The notes beneath the pieces were generated by a model. It had not been told where the DNA came from and did not search any database. It worked only from the letters and a program-made list of their open reading frames with translations. A program made the translations under genes and the position numbers. 64,000 bases of DNA from Meghimatium bilineatum (Eukaryota; Mollusca; Gastropoda; Stylommatophora; Philomycidae), in contig CM067298.1 of the NCBI GenBank assembly GCA_034231615.1, positions 53,534,883 to 53,598,882 of the forward strand, in the 5' to 3' direction. Positions 45,651 through 57,084 of the stretch are shown here, one piece after another (position 1 is the first letter of the stretch; each line of letters starts with the position of its first letter).

Positions 45651-48600
45651 CCGCTTCCACATGTTAACGCACGTACATGGTTCGATTCCAAGTTTAAATG
45701 GCATATTTGTAGATTCTGTACAGCTACCGAGTTGAGATATTCTCAAGAAATAATCACCAGAACAGAGTGTATGTGTAAGCGAGAAGAAAGATATAGACAA
45801 CATTACTGGTATAGTGGAGGTGATCACATTCACATACTGTAGCAATACCGTATTCTAAATACGCATATTCATCGCGATATACTCAAGCAGCCACAATAGT
45901 TGTCTTGTTAAAAGTATAGAACATAAATATAACCAAATGGTTTCATATTTTTATGTAATTGGATGCATGGATACAAAGAAGGTGGACGTTTGTTTCTGCA
46001 TGTACGCATAGTCCTTTTCTTTCTGCGTAGGAGACATATTCTCATAGAATTACCTACCGCTAAGAGTGGAAGTCTTCACATATTGTTCCTCCAAAAAAAA
46101 AAACCACATCGTTTTTGGAGTTACTTTCCTAAAAGATATTAGCTGATTGGACATGATTCAACATATCGACTGTGTCTAGCTCCTCATTAACTGCTCGTGG
46201 TCACCTGAATTGTACTCATCGCATTATTCGTGAGTTCATGAAACAGTTCACGATGAAAACACATTTTTTGGCATTAACCCGTGCCAGGTTTGTGAGAATC
46301 CCGTGAAGCTTACTGAACACAAAACTCTCTGACCATATTATTAATGCCTATACAATATTTAACGTTCCCCGAATAAATGCAGTTGAAAATTCAATGCACA
46401 AGTATGGCTTATCTCGCTACAGAACAACGATACATCATTATTGGACGCTGACAGACTGTCCAATCACAAAATTTAGTGGCTAACAGTTTAATGTTGTTAC
46501 TAGTTGCCTTTGGAGGCGATTTAAACAAACTGGCCCGGTGGCAGACCGGCCGACAGTGGAAGACCCAGAGCTACAATTTCTATCTAAGACCACTTCATGC
46601 GGCTGCATCACCGCAGGAGTCGATTTACATCTGCGTCATCCACAGTCTAGTCAATGTCATCAGCACGTTGAGCACATAAATGCCTCAACCTAGTCCTATA
46701 TCAGTTACAATTATAGTTCTATTGACTCAGTTATAAAATCTTCAAAAGTCACGCTATACGACTTTTCACGTGATTTTTATTGGTCATTTTGTCTATACTT
46801 TGTGTTGACAGAAATGAAATTCAAATCGAAAATATTAACATCATCAAGTATGAGTATAAACCGACGTCTCCACATGACTGTATTATTCACAGGAGACTCG
46901 TCTCAACAATATGAACAGGACTCTACGTTACGTTTAACAAAAATATTGGTCTAATTGTGAATATGGTGCCCCTTTTTCTGTCGATTAATATAATTTATTA
47001 TATAAATAATAAATTATATCCGTTCTATTGATTTTGTTATTTGAAGGTAGCCTCAGATGGCCAATGTAACTCGTTCGATTTCAGAAACTGAAAATTGAAC
47101 ATCTGTACCGTACAGAAAGCAATGGCAATAATCTGTTTTTTTTTTCATTTGCTTTAAGGAGAATGCAAATGAAAAAAAGTGCAGTATTAGCAATTCAGGT
47201 CCTGCCATTTTTTAAGACATTCTCAATCTCTACGAAGAAACATTGATATTCGAAGATTGAACAGATGTTTATTTGAAACACTTTTTCTGAAATAATTATA
47301 GTTCGATTGATGTGTTGTGTTTTATTTAGCATCTAAGGCGCCCTATGAGCAAATAGACGTAACAAATTTACCTTCCATTCATATTTTAATAAGAAACTTC
47401 GGAGAATGGGGTAGACAGACAATTTCTTGCTGTCAACAAAAGTTTTTGTTTACAGAAAAACACGTTACAAACAAATGTAAGCAAATGATTGTTACCTTTT
47501 TGAATATGTTCAAAATCAAGAAAATGAATATATTGAGATAGAAGTATGGCAGGATCAAGTTGGGTTTTACGATAAAAGTACGATAAAAGTACACATTCTT
47601 TTTTCAAATTAAAACAAAATATGCTGTGTAAATATTGCTTTTGACGTCAACCTTTGTCTGTCAATTCCCCACCCCTTTCAAGAAAGTTAAACTTTTCCAG
47701 ACCAACCTCCCCCCCCCCTTCCCCGTAATTGTTAACGTCCTATAATGATAGAAAACTATGTTACGATAATCATTGGCATAGTTAATAGTAATATTGAGAC
47801 GGAGTGGCCGACCCGAAATAACTTGGAAAAGAGAGTGACAAGAAAATACCCACTTTTATTGACATCACATGGAAATACAGGGACATAATATGCACCGAAA
47901 AACACAATTCTCTGGGGATTTTGGTTATCTGTTTAGTTGTTATGAGCTCACATCTTAGTATCACACCCACAGTTGCTCTTTCTCTCGCAGCAGGTATCCA
48001 AGAGTAGCCATGCTTATAGTTCAATTAACATATTGATGTTATGTCCTTTGAAACATTTCTTACTCTATCAAGTACTCGCCTGGTCTTAAATGTGTCCCGT
48101 TTAACAGTTTCTGAATCGGTTCATTGCCGAAAGCAGTGCCTACATCCTACAAGAAATCCATTGTAAGCTTCAACACATCTCATCTATTTATAGCAAACTC
48201 ATAGTCTGTATGTGTCGTTGCAGCAATTAATTATTTATCTTAGGACAATTAATCTTAAGTGTGATGTCATTGTGGTTGAACGTTATAGTGTTGACCATAT
48301 AGAAGTCATCCACCAATACCAACACTGTCCGTTTTGAATTATGGACTGAGAATCGGGCACAACAACTGTTTAATAAATGGGGTCTGAGTGCCCCATTGGA
48401 GTGTGGTGAAAACATCTAAATCTTCATTCTTGTGTTTGAAGTATTAATTGTGTATGTCCAGTTACCTGCGTTAGACCATGGTCTTACCACCACCAATCGA
48501 TATGCAGACCAATTTATTACAACATGCACATTCCTTGTGCTATTATATATTAAATTAACAATTTCAAAGTACGTCTTTCCACTGTATTAATGTCTAAACT

Positions 48601-49162
48601 ATCCATAAAATGTAATTCAGTAAACATTATCATCAAACGCCCATAACACACCAGTATCACACAGGTTCACACTGGATCAATGTGTGCATCAACACACAGG
48701 CATCTGGAAATGTTCTAGAAAGTGTGCAAGTTCCATTTGGCTGTTTTACTTAATGTGAATGTAACATGTATTGTCACGAACTGGCCTGTAATCGGGGTCT
48801 GAGTGAAATTGAAAAATACACCGGGGAAATTGAAAAATACCGATTTTTTAATTGTACGAAGATATTTATATCAAATTAAAGAGTATGCACTTATGCACAT
48901 TTTGCTTCAAGAAAATTGGTCGTAGCGTTTATAGTTTTTCAGATATAGACTTTTGAAATATGTGGGGGTAGGTTAGGCATTGTAAAGAAATATTGTAAAA
49001 TTGTTGAGTATGTCTGAGAAAAACAGTGAACAGTTACTATTAATATTAAAACAATGAACACCTCCCTATGTAATTGTGACAAATAGCCTCGTTTTGAATT
49101 TACAAATCTTTCTTGCACACGTCAAGTTTAGGTATCTTTTTCAATCAAGTAATTAATTAAAA
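45651..49162. other. No gene seen; AT hairpin at 46989-47022
   Basis: A 3.5-kb stretch of AT-rich sequence without recognisable elements. ATAATTTATTAT and ATAATAAATTAT form a hairpin near 46989-47022. A poly-C run lies near 47710. Open frames of 60-80 residues have no domains. Confidence 0.4.
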
Positions 49163-49500
49163 ATGTCGGAAAAAAATATTTGCCAGTACTGCAGAAATAT
49201 TGATGAGTCCTTCAACAGTATAATATGGCAGATCTGCCCAAAGCATTTATACAATGGATTGACTAATGTTAATATTGCTGTTGGCATTGCAACCTTAGAT
49301 TTTAATGGTGTATCACACGCTCTGCAATTTCCACTTACGCTGTTGCAAGTGACATGCGGAAAAACTCACGTTGGATTACTTCGCAAGAACTGATTCTAAG
49401 AGACTGTTAAATGCACAACATAAGGTTACCGAGGCAACCGTAGAAGTCAGAAGAGCCAGGAGAAGAAGGAGATTGGGTTCTATATGAAGCACAAGCTGAA
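49163..49500 (+). pseudogene. Mutator-like (MULE) transposase C-terminal fragment
   Basis: The frame reads CQYCRNIDESFNSIIWQICP then KHLYNGLTNVNIAVGIATLD and FNGVSHALQFPLTLL. This resembles the N.NES.N..IW..CPK..F.G...V..A...A...FN.G segment of a transposase-like family with many invertebrate copies, usually annotated as Mutator-like. A +1 shift near 49390 leads into DSKRLLNAQHKVTEATVEVR and RARRRRRL, the matching D..R........K..R..RR end. The DDE core is missing. The family assignment rests on motif spelling only. Confidence 0.6.
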
Positions 49501-50153
49501 GCTGAAGGGCATCTATAACTTTAAGGGGGTTATTAAGTAAGGACATCTAGTTTTAATGTGTACATTTTCTTATCGTTATTTCTCTAAATTTTGATGTAAT
49601 TGTCACTTCTGCACTCATAATACTAATATTGATGACATTTTGCATGCGTATTGTTTACATAATACCATATAGCAAGAACTAAGAACTTTGCAATCTATGT
49701 ATATTTACAATTTTTAGAGTCATTCAAACTTAAAAAATATTCACCAATAAATGAGTGAACTTTGATCCATTCTGTGTGAAAATATATTGTAATATCCGTA
49801 GTATGTACCATAGCTATTCCATTTGTATTCATACATTTTTAATTATAACTCATGTGTACTTATTTTCATCTCAAAACGTTTACAAAACTGACCGTACCAT
49901 TTTCAACATTAAAATGTTAACATTTTTGTTCAAGACCAAATAATGTATATTTACTTTTATACAGACATCACATTTTATCTTATAATTGTAGTGTATTCAT
50001 TCCGGTATCTAATGTGAAAGTTGCAGCCTTGCAACTTTAACCGTCTTTTAAAATATGAATTTATTTGTAACGCTACCGTTTCAATTGTGTACCTCATCCC
50101 AAAAATAATTTCTAGATTAGACACTGCGGTAATTCATATCTAATTCAAAAATA
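49501..50153. other. No recognisable feature
   Basis: Nothing supportable seen. Confidence 0.4.
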
Positions 50154-50380
50154 CATCATCATCATCATCAAGTGCCGTCTCTGCAACGAAGGTTGGCTGC
50201 AACGTATCTCCAACATCTCCTGTCTCTTGTCTTGGTGGTGCACTCTGCTAGACTGTAACCTGTCCATCGTGTAATGTTACTCTCCCACTTGTATCTCTGC
50301 CTACCTCTTGCTCGCTTCCCTTTGACTTTACCCTCAAGTAAGGTCGTCAATAGGGTGTCATAGAATAGTCCTAATACTAT
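50154..50380 (-). mobile_element. LINE C-terminal fragment with GATGAT tail
   Basis: The minus strand reads TTLLEGKVKGKRARGRQRYK then WESNITRWTGYSLAECTTKT, RDRRCWRYVAANLRCRDGT and a stop. This is the L.GK.EGKR.RGRQR..W..NI..WTG...AE....RDR..WR...A last block of LINE ORF2. The tail is a GATGATGATGATG run at about 50154-50171. The frame is clean over 60 residues. Confidence 0.85.
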
Positions 50381-51429
50381 TGGTCATGCATCGAAAAATG
50401 TATGAACAGCCAGTCATGGTTTGTATGGAATTACGTTACAAACACTTCTTTGAGAACTCGTGGTAGCAATTATACATCAGCCCACTGATATAAAAAATGC
50501 GAGAAATCAACAAAATGACAAGAGTAAACAAATACAAGTTCTTAGTTTGAAGACTTACAGACTGGCATTGTCGGTTAATTTAACAAGACAAAAATATGAC
50601 AAAGTGAGTAAATAACTGTACGTTTGTTTACTTTTCTTTCTTATAATTAAAATATTAATTTCTTTCTTTCTTATTTCCTGCACGATACTGATTGATCTAA
50701 TGAGACTCATGTCTAAAATGCAAATAATAAATACATTTTTGACAGTATTAATTTTTTAAGTTTCTATTTGAAAGAGGAAAGTAATGGTGCATGTCTATAC
50801 ATGACCACAACATTTACGTTGTGGGAGAGGGGAGTGGCGTGCTCTCATACCTTTTACAGCTGGATTTGATGGGCATGGGAAGGACACAAGTTGACTTCAG
50901 AAATACTATTTTATACATAAATTACATTGGTGGAGGATGAACAATTTTCTATAAAGAATAAACAAAGGTGCTTATGTATTTTCTCCTGTACTTGCTTGCA
51001 GGAACGTTTTTTGGTAGAATGGAGGTTACGATGGTGGGGTGGGGGGTGGATTAAACTGTATTGACATAATGACGCTGCAGAGGGGATCCTCGAGTTCTGT
51101 AGAATTTGTTTTTGCTATGGGTGAGATTTTGAGGTATACAAAATGACAAAAAAATTAGGACAAATGTATGGAAAGCCTATAAATCTATGTGTGAATTATT
51201 TTCTATTTCAAATCAGTAAATATTAAAGAGTTTATAATTATACGTGTGAATAAATCAGTGTTTCTCTGACTAATAAATCTAGGAATATCGTAATGAAGTG
51301 TTAATAATAACTAAAGGCACACACATAATAACACACACAAATCGACGTTTGACCAAAATGTCTTTGTCAAAACACACATTATAACAAATTTAAAACATAA
51401 AACATAAAACGGACAGTGATGATACGGAC
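50381..51429. other. No gene; G-rich stretches near 50820 and 51035
   Basis: Runs such as GGTGGGGTGGGGGGTGG near 51034-51050. No other signal seen. Confidence 0.4.
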
Positions 51430-52233
51430 GTTTACATTGGCATGGGTAATGTAGATTGACCGGAAGAGGTGAAACGACAACGGACAAGAATATAAAAAAA
51501 TAACTACATATACGTGACACGAAACAAACAGAAGCTATGGAACACCTATAATCATATATGGATAGGCTTTCATTGATTCTGTCGGGTTTAAGATTGCCGT
51601 ATTCGTAAATGTAGCGGTTCTCAAGCGCAAGAATGGTCCGATAGTCAGAGAAGCACGTGTTAATGGCTGTAACGAGAATGTCCTGGGCATCTCGATGACC
51701 CGCTTGCCATTAAGGTGGTGATCTACAGGATAACCCAAATGGTTTTTATGTCATACAGCTGTTCACAGAACCGGTCAGCGAGCCTTTTACCAGTTTCACC
51801 TCTTACCACTTATATGCCATGGCGCAACACTTGCATATGATGGAATAGATGACGTTGTGGGACACTCATGTGAATGTCTCCTCAATGGTGAAGGTGGCTT
51901 TAGAAAATGTGACAGACCGAGTCTGAGTGACATAGGCACACGTGTAGCATCTTATGCGTTTACAGCTGTTGTGCCAAAATGATTAGGAACGCCAGGCTGG
52001 AAGTGACTCCGGACCGGTATTCCTGCGGTGCTTGTCAGGTCTGTAAGTAACAAAAGGAGAGTCACAGTACACTTCCTGCGTCTATCGATCAGACAGGAGA
52101 AGACGAAGGTGACGATGCAGGACATGACGAACGTCAGCACTATGGGGTGGAATGTGAGAACACACTTGACCCTGTCAGAAGATACAGACTTTCGAGTGTT
52201 GAAGAGTGTGTTCTGATGGGAGAAACTGCACAC
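51430..52233 (-). mobile_element. Penelope-like element fragment with GIY-YIG domain, broken
   Basis: Minus-strand pieces match the C-terminal region of Penelope-like elements. A post-RT block has FHPIVL and LLLSDRST-type spelling, followed by a cysteine pair of the CYTCAYV type. A GIY-YIG nuclease region shows NVIYSIICKCCAMAY, then ETGKRLADRFCEQLYDI. In the family this nuclease is thought to cut the target for insertion. Several breaks are present, so the copy is dead, and the RT half is missing. The assignment is by motif order and spelling. Confidence 0.6.
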
Positions 52234-52585
52234 TCAAAGAAGGACAAGCCTGGTGACTCTCTCTGAGTGCGCGTGCGCGCGCGTGTGATGTGTGTGTGTA
52301 TCATTATTCCTTTTTTTTCTTAAATAAATATGCGAGAGTAATGTGGTGTCGTCGACTCTGCATCGGCGTGGTACTGGGCATGTCTGTGGCGGCAGAGGTA
52401 CCAGTTCGAACACCGAAGGGAATTGTACTTCCGTACAGTTTAGTAAGCAATGAGAAGATACTGAATGTACTTATATTGCCTGTAAAATCACTACAGTGAC
52501 AAAATGTTGTGTCAATGGCGACATCCTGAACAGCTTATGCTATTATATTTCTTAATGTGATGTTATTAGCGTAGTTTTAATAACA
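52234..52585. other. No gene; CG/TG microsatellite near 52265-52300
   Basis: GTGCGCGTGCGCGCGCGTGT followed by TG repeats. Nothing else seen. Confidence 0.5.
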
Positions 52586-52652
52586 GAGGGCGGAACACTT
52601 ATGGGAATACCCGTACGTTCTGTGAGGTCAGTATCTAATCAAGAATCAAGAA
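52586..52652 (+). mobile_element. LINE 3' end, ATCAAGAA-tail family (sense)
   Basis: AGAGGGCGGAACACTTATGG, CTGTGAGGTCAGTATCTAAT and TCAAGAATCAAGAA match the last 65 bp of the LINE at 36577-37005. It is an extreme 5' truncation. Confidence 0.8.
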
Positions 52653-53186
52653 TACATCAGCGTTTAACAAGTGAGGTGGACTGTGTCCATGTCTTCTTCT
52701 GTAAGTGAGAACTGGATGATTTCTTAAGGAAGCAGTACTTTATATTAGACCACACATTTAAAAACAAACAAAAACAGAAATTGATTAACTGAATTATATA
52801 ATTTTTTGTCTCGCTGGCACTTATTACCCATCTGACTTGAACCAACATGTTTTCCAAATTCGACCACATGGAATCATTAAAATTATTTTTAGTCGAAACG
52901 TCTAACGTATTTTTAACTGTCTATAGGTGTCTCAGATGTGTGTATAAACACATGTGTAAAATATATTATTTATTTAGAGATATTCATTCATGATAAATTA
53001 TTTTCTAGCCAGATGAATGTTGCCCTATGGCAGATTGGTAAAGATCAACTTCGGAGGGCAAATCGGATTATGTTTATAAAGAAGGTGGTACTAAATTGTA
53101 ATACATTAAATCGTTGTACTCCGTGTGTTCGATGGTCATGGTAAAAACAATAAATATAAAGGAATACAAAACTTCATGACCGACAT
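52653..53186. other. No recognisable feature
   Basis: Nothing supportable seen. Confidence 0.4.
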
Positions 53187-53196
53187 AGAGAGATAG

Positions 53197-53267
<71 letters not shown>

Positions 53268-53303
53268 TATATATATAGATAGATAGAGAGAGAGAGAGAG
53301 AGA
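53187..53303 (+). repeat. GATA microsatellite passing into TA and GA runs
   Basis: About 20 AGAT units, then TATATATA, then GAGAGAGA. The 62-residue minus-strand frame of Tyr/Leu/Ser repeats is an artefact. Confidence 0.98.
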
Positions 53304-53733
53304 GGGTGGGTTATTCTGGTACAAAATGTGGGACCATAAAATTAGGGTTAGCTCGCCTAATGTTGTATTTGAAATTACTGTAAAGATCTTTTAATAAGGA
53401 AAACAATGTGCTTGGGAAGTCCCTATGCACTCAGTATTCCTCACATTCTGTCTTTGTAAGCTGAGTTAGGCCAGTTAGAAATCAGCGTGGCTTATATATA
53501 GCCGTCGCTGACATTCAATTCCGAGTAATATCCAAGAGATAGCCTGGTTATTACTGAAAAGCAAAGAACCTCGGGGTTTATTCGTGTCGGAAGGAAAATA
53601 ATGCGACATTATGAACCATGCATTTCAACCACATTCTGTTTGTACAGCATTGTCATATTTTCACACGTGTTAACAATATACAAAGAACAATGAACGAAGA
53701 GCAGTAATATTTAAGCTAGAGTCCGATGAGACT
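53304..53733. other. No recognisable feature
   Basis: Nothing supportable seen. Confidence 0.4.
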
Positions 53734-53745
53734 AAGTAATTAGAA

Positions 53746-53910
53746 CCCGCCGAAGACGGATGTGTTGAGCCATTGGCGCAAATAAAACGGAAACACAACG
53801 CATTTCCATTTTCTCGACGACATCCAACTGAAAATCGTGTAGGATCATTGTCCTGTTACAAGAGAAATCCAGTGGGAATTTGAGAATGAACGCTGAAGAA
53901 GAAAAGGAAG
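53746..53910 (+). repeat. SINE-2 copy with 12-bp TSD
   Basis: Full-length SINE-2 of 165 bp from CCCGCCGAAGACGGATGTGT to GAACGCTGAAGAAGAAAAGG. AAGTAATTAGAA at 53734-53745 and 53911-53922 is a perfect target-site duplication, so the insertion is recent. Confidence 0.92.
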
Positions 53911-53935
53911 AAGTAATTAGAAAACTGCATTATTT

Positions 53936-54058
53936 ATTATACTGTAACATTTTATATTATACTGTATCATTATCTACTATACTGTAGTATTATCTTACTA
54001 CTACTACTATTATTATTACTACTATTAATATTAGTATTATTATTACTATTCAGAAAAG
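53936..54058 (+). repeat. TATACTGTA units and TTA/CTA microsatellite
   Basis: Three or four TATACTGTAACATT-type units like those at 56400-56775, followed by CTA and TTA trinucleotide runs. Confidence 0.85.
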
Positions 54059-54081
54059 AAATTACTGAGTTTCGAGAACAA

Positions 54082-54438
54082 ATGTTTTCGTAGTATAACT
54101 AACACCCATTGGAGTGAATTCAAATCGAATGATAAAATCAGAGAAGAGACACATCACAATTTCATCACAGATGTTATCAGAAAACGTCGTTGGCCATACA
54201 TCGGGCATGTCCTACGCGAAGACATCAGCAGAATACACCACCAATCTCTTGAATGGATACCTACAGGCAAAAGAACCAGGGGTAGACCAAAAGAAACACT
54301 CAGAAGAACGATACTTAGAGAAAGTAAAACAATCAATATGCAAACTATTAAAGAACTGCACAGAATAGTTTTGAACGGACATAATTGGAGAGATCTACCC
54401 TCTGTCCTATTCGCTAACTTTAGCGCAAAATCAAAATG
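54082..54438 (+). mobile_element. LINE C-terminal fragment, NTHWSEF family, copy 2
   Basis: An open frame from about 54090 to 54438 reads SITNTHWSEFKSNDKIREET, then FITDVIRKRRWPYIGHVLRE, HHQSLEWIPTGKRTRGRPKE, TLRRTILRESKTINMQTIKE and a terminal LPSVLFANFSAKSK. RRW.YIGHVLR and GKRTRGRPK are standard LINE post-RT blocks. There is no stop over 115 residues. It aligns from end to end with 24278-24626, which starts at nearly the same codon. Confidence 0.85.
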
Positions 54439-54659
54439 AATGAACATATTATTATCTACTATTAGTCAGTCAGTCCGTTCATCTTTTGCCAAGTTTGGCA
54501 CATAAGACGAATTTCATAGTTCTCCATGCCTGTCGGTCAGTTGCCAAAGATTGCAGGTATGGTTCATTTATGCCTGTTGAATGTAATTCTTTCATAACAG
54601 TTCTTCTGATCATTGTTTTTGGTCTTCGTTGTTTTGTTTTCCCGTCTGGTGTCCACATT

Positions 54660-54836
54660 TTTCTTCTTCTTGTTCTTCTACGTTCGTTCTCAAACTCCTG
54701 CAGATAAGTACGATGCCGTCCGGAGAACGGAATGCGTTGTGTCATGGTTTACAGCATTGCTGTGATATCTACGCCTTTCAGCCTGACACATCCGACTTCA
54801 GCATGGCTTTGGATTACTGACCCTATATGGGATGAA
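54660..54836 (-). repeat. SINE-1 copy, head-truncated, inside LINE
   Basis: From the TTCTTCTTCTTGTTCTTCTA tail through CTCAAACTCCTGCAG, CCGGAGAACGGAATGCGTTG and TGACCCTATATGGGATG. The head half is missing. It separates the LINE blocks RMKEERIPQ and KMWTPDGK, so it inserted into an existing LINE copy. Confidence 0.9.
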
Positions 54837-55916
54837 GCCTTGTGGAATTCTTTCTTCCTTCATTCTAAGTATGTGGCCGATATATGTCCAGCGGCGTTTT
54901 CTGATGTTGTTCGTCACATATTCTTGTTTAGTCTCCTCTCTGAATATATCGATTGATGTGAAGTCTTTCCAATAAGTATGTGTGATCTTTCTGAGTCATC
55001 TATTTTCGAAGGCAACTAGCTTCTTATCCATTATTCCGGTAGATTTCCAACTTTCACATCCATATATTAATAATGGAATCACACGTGCGTTATATATTCG
55101 CAGTTTGATGTGTTTACTTACGAACTTTCATCTCCAGATGATTGAAAGTTTGTTAAAGGCGTTGGAGGCGAGTGCTATTCGCGTTTTGATTTCTGAGTTG
55201 GTATCAGCGTCTGCTGTTATCTTGCTTCCCAAATATACGAAATATGAAACATTGTCTAGTATATTATCATCTAGTTTAATTGGTTCTGTCAGACCGGTAA
55301 AGTTCATGATTTTCGTTTTATGTGTGTTTATTTGAAGGCATATATATTGCGCAAAAAATGTGAGTCTTTCTGATTTTCTTGGAGATCTTGGTGTGTTGAA
55401 CTCAGTAGAGCAATATCATCTGGGAAGATGAGATCTTCCAGGGTCTTGTTGTTTACCTATTTTATTCCTAGTTGTGTTGGTCTGTGCATTTTTTTTCAAC
55501 ACGCAGTCAATCGCGATGCAAAATAGTATTGGTGACAAAACACACCCTTGCTTTATTCCCGTTTTAACTGGGAACCAGCTGGAAAGACCACTTTCTGTTA
55601 TAACACAACAAGCCGTATAATGTAAAGAGCTTTTATGACATTGATGTATGTAGTCAGGATGTCGTAAAACGTACGAATTTTCCAGAGAGATGGTCTGTGA
55701 AGACTATCAAAAGCCTTCTGAAAATCTACAACGTGATCATGAGTTTTGTTTGTCTTTCTGTGGATTCTTCTATTATTGTCCTTAAAGTTTAGATGAGGTC
55801 TATTGTTGAGCGGCTAGGTCTGAAGCTCTTTTGTTCTTTTCCGAGAGCCGCATTAATGGATTTTCTTAGTCTTTGTAGTAAGATACTGAGAAAGACTTCA
55901 CCAGGAATGGATAGTA

Positions 55917-56091
55917 GTGTGATACCTCGCCAATAGTTGTAGTGTGATACCTCGCCAATAGTTGCAGTGTGATACCTCGCCAATAGTTGCAGTGTGATAC
56001 CTCGCCAATAGTTGCAGTGTGATACCTCGCCAATAGTTGTAGTGTGATACCTCGCCAATAGTTGCAGTGTGATACCTCGCCAATAGTTGCA
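55917..56091 (-). repeat. 25-bp minisatellite, 7 units, within LINE RT codons
   Basis: GATACCTCGCCAATAGTTGC plus AGTGT repeats exactly every 25 bp (55921, 55946, 55971, 55996, 56021, 56046, 56071). On the minus strand each unit spells NYWRGITL in one of three frames, the conserved RT motif that occurs once in relatives. The array therefore arose by expansion of LINE coding sequence. Confidence 0.95.
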
Positions 56092-56310
56092 GTCAGACAT
56101 ATCTCCTTTCTTTGGTAATTTAATAATTATTCCGTTTTTCCATTATTTTAGTGGTGATTCATTATGCCATATTTGGTTGAATAGATATAATAGATGGTGT
56201 AGGAAAGTGTTGTCAGCTTCTTTTAACATTTCTCCTGAAATGTCGTCATCTTCAGTTGCAAGATGGCGGACATGCGTTTCTGTTCTTGATTCTTTTTGGA
56301 TACTTTAATC

Positions 56311-56399
56311 TACAATTTAACAAAAAGTTATCTTTCAGTGTTTTTGTAACGGGTGTTATAAATCTAAGCAAAATGAAACCATCTATTATTATTGCAATA
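56311..56399. other. Short spacer
   Basis: AT-rich; nothing recognised. Confidence 0.4.
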
Positions 56400-56775
56400 A
56401 ATTCTAAATTATTTACTATAATGTAACATTACCTAGTATACTGTATCATTATCTACTATACTGTACCAGTATCTACTGTGCTGTGCTGCAAAATTATGCA
56501 ATATACTGTAACATTCTATATTATACTGTAATATTATCGATTATACTGTAACATTATCTAATATACTATTATGTTATCAATTATACAGTAACATTATCTA
56601 CTATACTTTAACATTGTCTACTATAGAGTAACATTATCTACTATATTGTAACATTATCTACTATACTGTACCATTATCTATTATACTGTAACAGTATATA
56701 TTATAATGCAAAAATATATAGTATACTGTAACATTATCTACTATACTGTAATATTATCTACTATACTGTAAATAT
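56400..56775 (+). repeat. 20-bp satellite-like array TATACTGTAACATTATCTAC
   Basis: About 18 units, diverged, some with ATACTGTACCATTATC variants. Smaller runs of the same unit lie at 53936-53995, on the other side of the LINE block. Confidence 0.92.
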
Positions 56776-57084
56776 ATCATACGTATATTTCGAAATGGCT
56801 ATAATTAATCAAGACATATTTTGGGTACTAGACGAAATGCGTTGGTTAAAGTACTTGAGGGCTGCTTCGGATGTATAGAGAACCTGTTTCTTCCTCAAAA
56901 GTACTAGATCAATTCATTTACGAGACCGTTTGCATACATACGTTCTATCAGAGTCGTGATTATCTGTTAATTTAATTAATGTGCATATAGTCTACGAATT
57001 TAGAATCTAGAAGGAGGACAGTATGCAGTTACTTTGAAAACTTGTGTTGATTATCGACTGTACAATATACATTTCACCCATGAT
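56776..57084. other. No recognisable feature
   Basis: Nothing supportable seen. Confidence 0.4.

Larger units (their letters stand above)
54479..56310 (-). mobile_element. Long LINE with RT, carrying a SINE and a minisatellite
   Basis: On the minus strand from about 56310: DISGEMLKEADNTFLHHLLY then LFNQIWHNESPL, KNGIIIKLPKKGDMSDCNYW and RGITLLS (RT motifs 1-2). GKEQKSFRPSRSTIDLI follows, then DHVVDFQKAFDSLHRPSLWK (motif A, both Asp positions plausible). Motifs B and C are badly broken. The thumb and post-RT region shows LLIYGCESW-like spelling, RKRRWTYIGHILRMKEERIP and, after the inserted SINE, WTPDGKTKQRRPKTMIRRTV then LATDRQAWRTMKFVLCA. Multiple stops and shifts are present. RRW..IGH and WTPDGK blocks relate it to the copies at 24278 and 54082. 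Confidence 0.85.

Noticed and set aside
45651-49162. Host gene exons in the element-poor stretch
   Set aside because: No frame with a recognisable domain and no convincing paired splice sites seen by eye.
53136-53324. Tyr/Leu/Ser-rich frame
   Set aside because: It is a GATA/TA/GA microsatellite read on the minus strand.
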